Positions 5,583-6,193 of a stretch of DNA of 6,193 bases are shown here, in pieces (positions within the stretch are counted from its first letter, which is position 1; each line of letters opens with the position of its first letter). This DNA is from JBOGGN01 sp050744165 (GTDB lineage Bacteria; Actinomycetota; Acidimicrobiia; Acidimicrobiales; Palsa-688), in NCBI GenBank assembly GCA_050744165.1, contig JBOGGN010000377.1, positions 1 to 6,193 on the forward strand. Direction: 5' to 3'. Made by a program: the position numbers and the translations under genes. The notes below the pieces were generated by a model. That model was not told the origin of the DNA. It saw nothing but the letters and a program-made list of their open reading frames with translations, and made no database searches.

Positions 5583-5588
5583 AAGGAG
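5583..5588 (+). promoter_or_regulatory. Ribosome binding site deciding the TTG start of the antitoxin
   Basis: AAGGAG lies 5 nt before TTG 5594, an ideal distance. No ATG or GTG in frame has such a site, so TTG is the likely start. Confidence 0.8.
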
Positions 5589-5593
5589 ATAGG

Positions 5594-5929
5594 TTGGCTC
5601 TACTGGGCGAGGTTCTCGACGAACTACTCGAAAGCGACATCATCGACACCGCCGACGTAGCCCGAGTCGCCCACACCACGCCCCGCAGCGTCGCTCGTTG
5701 GACATCCGCCAAGTCGACTCCGCGCCGCGAGAACGAGGATCGCCTGCTCGAGCTGAAAGCCGTGGTCGAGCAACTGCGACGAGTGCTGCGCGACGACGCC
5801 GGTCGGCTCTGGCTGCGAAGCCCAAACCCCGAACTGGAGTGGCAGAAACCAATCGACCTTGTCGCTGACGGCCAATACAGACGCGTAGTTGGAGCCATAC
5901 TTGCCATCGGCGAAGGCGTAACCGCCTGA
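5594..5929 (+). CDS. Antitoxin of an Xre/MbcA-RES type II toxin-antitoxin pair
   Basis: The product (111 aa) neutralises the RES toxin encoded directly downstream and probably represses the operon. The N-terminal part (about 16-45) is a helix-turn-helix: IDTADVARVAHTTPRSVARW reads as helix, turn, recognition helix. The C-terminal part (about 57-111) carries the DUF2384/MbcA-ParS toxin-binding signature: LWLRSPNPEL, KPIDLVADGQYRRVVGAI and the closing EGVTA, which in this family reaches into the toxin active site. Length is typical. The start is TTG with AAGGAG 5 nt upstream. The stop at 5929 is 13 nt before the toxin ATG, so the two are cotranscribed. A promoter at 5525-5552 and inverted repeats over it suggest autoregulation. 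The assignment is strong from the C-terminal motifs plus the neighbour; MbcA is the nearest described member I can name. Confidence 0.92.
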   Translation: MALLGEVLDELLESDIIDTADVARVAHTTPRSVARWTSAKSTPRRENEDRLLELKAVVEQLRRVLRDDAGRLWLRSPNPELEWQKPIDLVADGQYRRVVGAILAIGEGVTA

Positions 5930-5942
5930 CGGTCTCGCCTCC

Positions 5943-6193
5943 ATGGATCCCGTCCGTCTGGCGTCGGCTTCCCTTCAACGATTCCAAGGCACGGGTTGGC
6001 GCCAACAGGCCCCGGCATTCGATCCCAGAAGCGGCGAAGGAGCCCAGCTTCACGGCGGACGGTTCAATCCGCCACGAAGCTTTCCGGTCCTCTATTTGTG
6101 CACCACCCGGCCGTGCGCGTTGGCCGAACTTCACCGCCTCGCTGAACGCCAAGCGATGGCAGTCGGGAACCTTCTCCCTCGACACCTTTGGCG
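5943..6193 (+). CDS. RES-domain toxin (MbcT-like), 5' part, cut by window end
   Basis: RES toxins degrade NAD+ (MbcT of Mycobacterium tuberculosis is an NAD+ phosphorylase) and stop growth when the antitoxin is lost. The first 83 codons are present, about half of a usual RES protein. The segment SGEGAQLHGGRFNPP, then FPVLYL, then ALAELHRLAE carries the conserved residues in family order: Arg40 (GGRFN), Tyr51 (LYL) and Glu62 (ALAEL). ATG 5943 is the only reasonable start: the frame has a stop at 5919-5921 and no other start codon between. The ribosome binding site is weak, so translation probably depends on coupling with the antitoxin gene ending 13 nt upstream. Nothing in the visible half suggests inactivation. 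The remainder, with the rest of the active site, lies beyond the window. Confidence 0.9.
   Translation, partial: MDPVRLASASLQRFQGTGWRQQAPAFDPRSGEGAQLHGGRFNPPRSFPVLYLCTTRPCALAELHRLAERQAMAVGNLLPRHLW

Noticed and set aside
1..6193. CRISPR array, rRNA, or tRNA genes other than the tmRNA
   Set aside because: No regularly spaced repeats and no further cloverleaf or T-arm pattern were seen. The only TTCGATA T-loop belongs to the tmRNA.

Overview
The window is high-GC DNA with the look of an actinomycete (Actinomycetota) chromosome. The tmRNA closely follows the mycobacterial layout as I remember it, and two of the accessory protein types (the MbcA/MbcT-like pair) have close mycobacterial relatives. 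The genus cannot be read from the sequence.

The left third (1-2215) is a trans-translation locus. The 3' part of smpB, which runs in from outside the window, is followed by a 199-bp spacer holding three copies of a 17-bp motif. Then come a complete M50 (site-2-protease-like) membrane metalloprotease and the one-piece tmRNA gene ssrA. The protease stop codon lies inside the tmRNA acceptor stem, so the two genes overlap by 8 bp and the tmRNA promoter must lie in protease coding sequence. A trailer of about 105 nt with two hairpins and a rho-independent terminator (2192-2215) closes this block. SmpB and tmRNA act together to rescue stalled ribosomes. The tag read here ends in VLAA and appears to begin at an ACA codon rather than the usual Ala/Gly codon.

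The right two thirds (about 2216-6193) look accessory, as expected downstream of ssrA, a common integration site for mobile DNA. First comes a minus-strand transposase remnant (2289-~2870) with one clear frameshift, a second frame change with a probable internal deletion, and no N-terminus. Next is a pair of unrecognised genes that converge and overlap by 25 bp at their 3' ends: a 296-aa protein (+) with a possible small beta-barrel N-terminus, and a 460-aa protein (-) with an N-terminal winged-helix-like segment and a long charged helical C-terminal part.

At the right edge is a type II toxin-antitoxin pair of the Xre/MbcA-RES/MbcT kind. The antitoxin is complete, with a strong ribosome binding site and a TTG start. 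The RES toxin is cut by the window end. Its promoter region also contains a good promoter-like sequence on the opposite strand that uses the same TAGTATA core as its -10. Inverted repeats overlap both, so one operator could control both directions. The opposite-strand promoter would serve a possible 132-aa ORF that has a good ribosome binding site and overlaps the start of the 460-aa gene.
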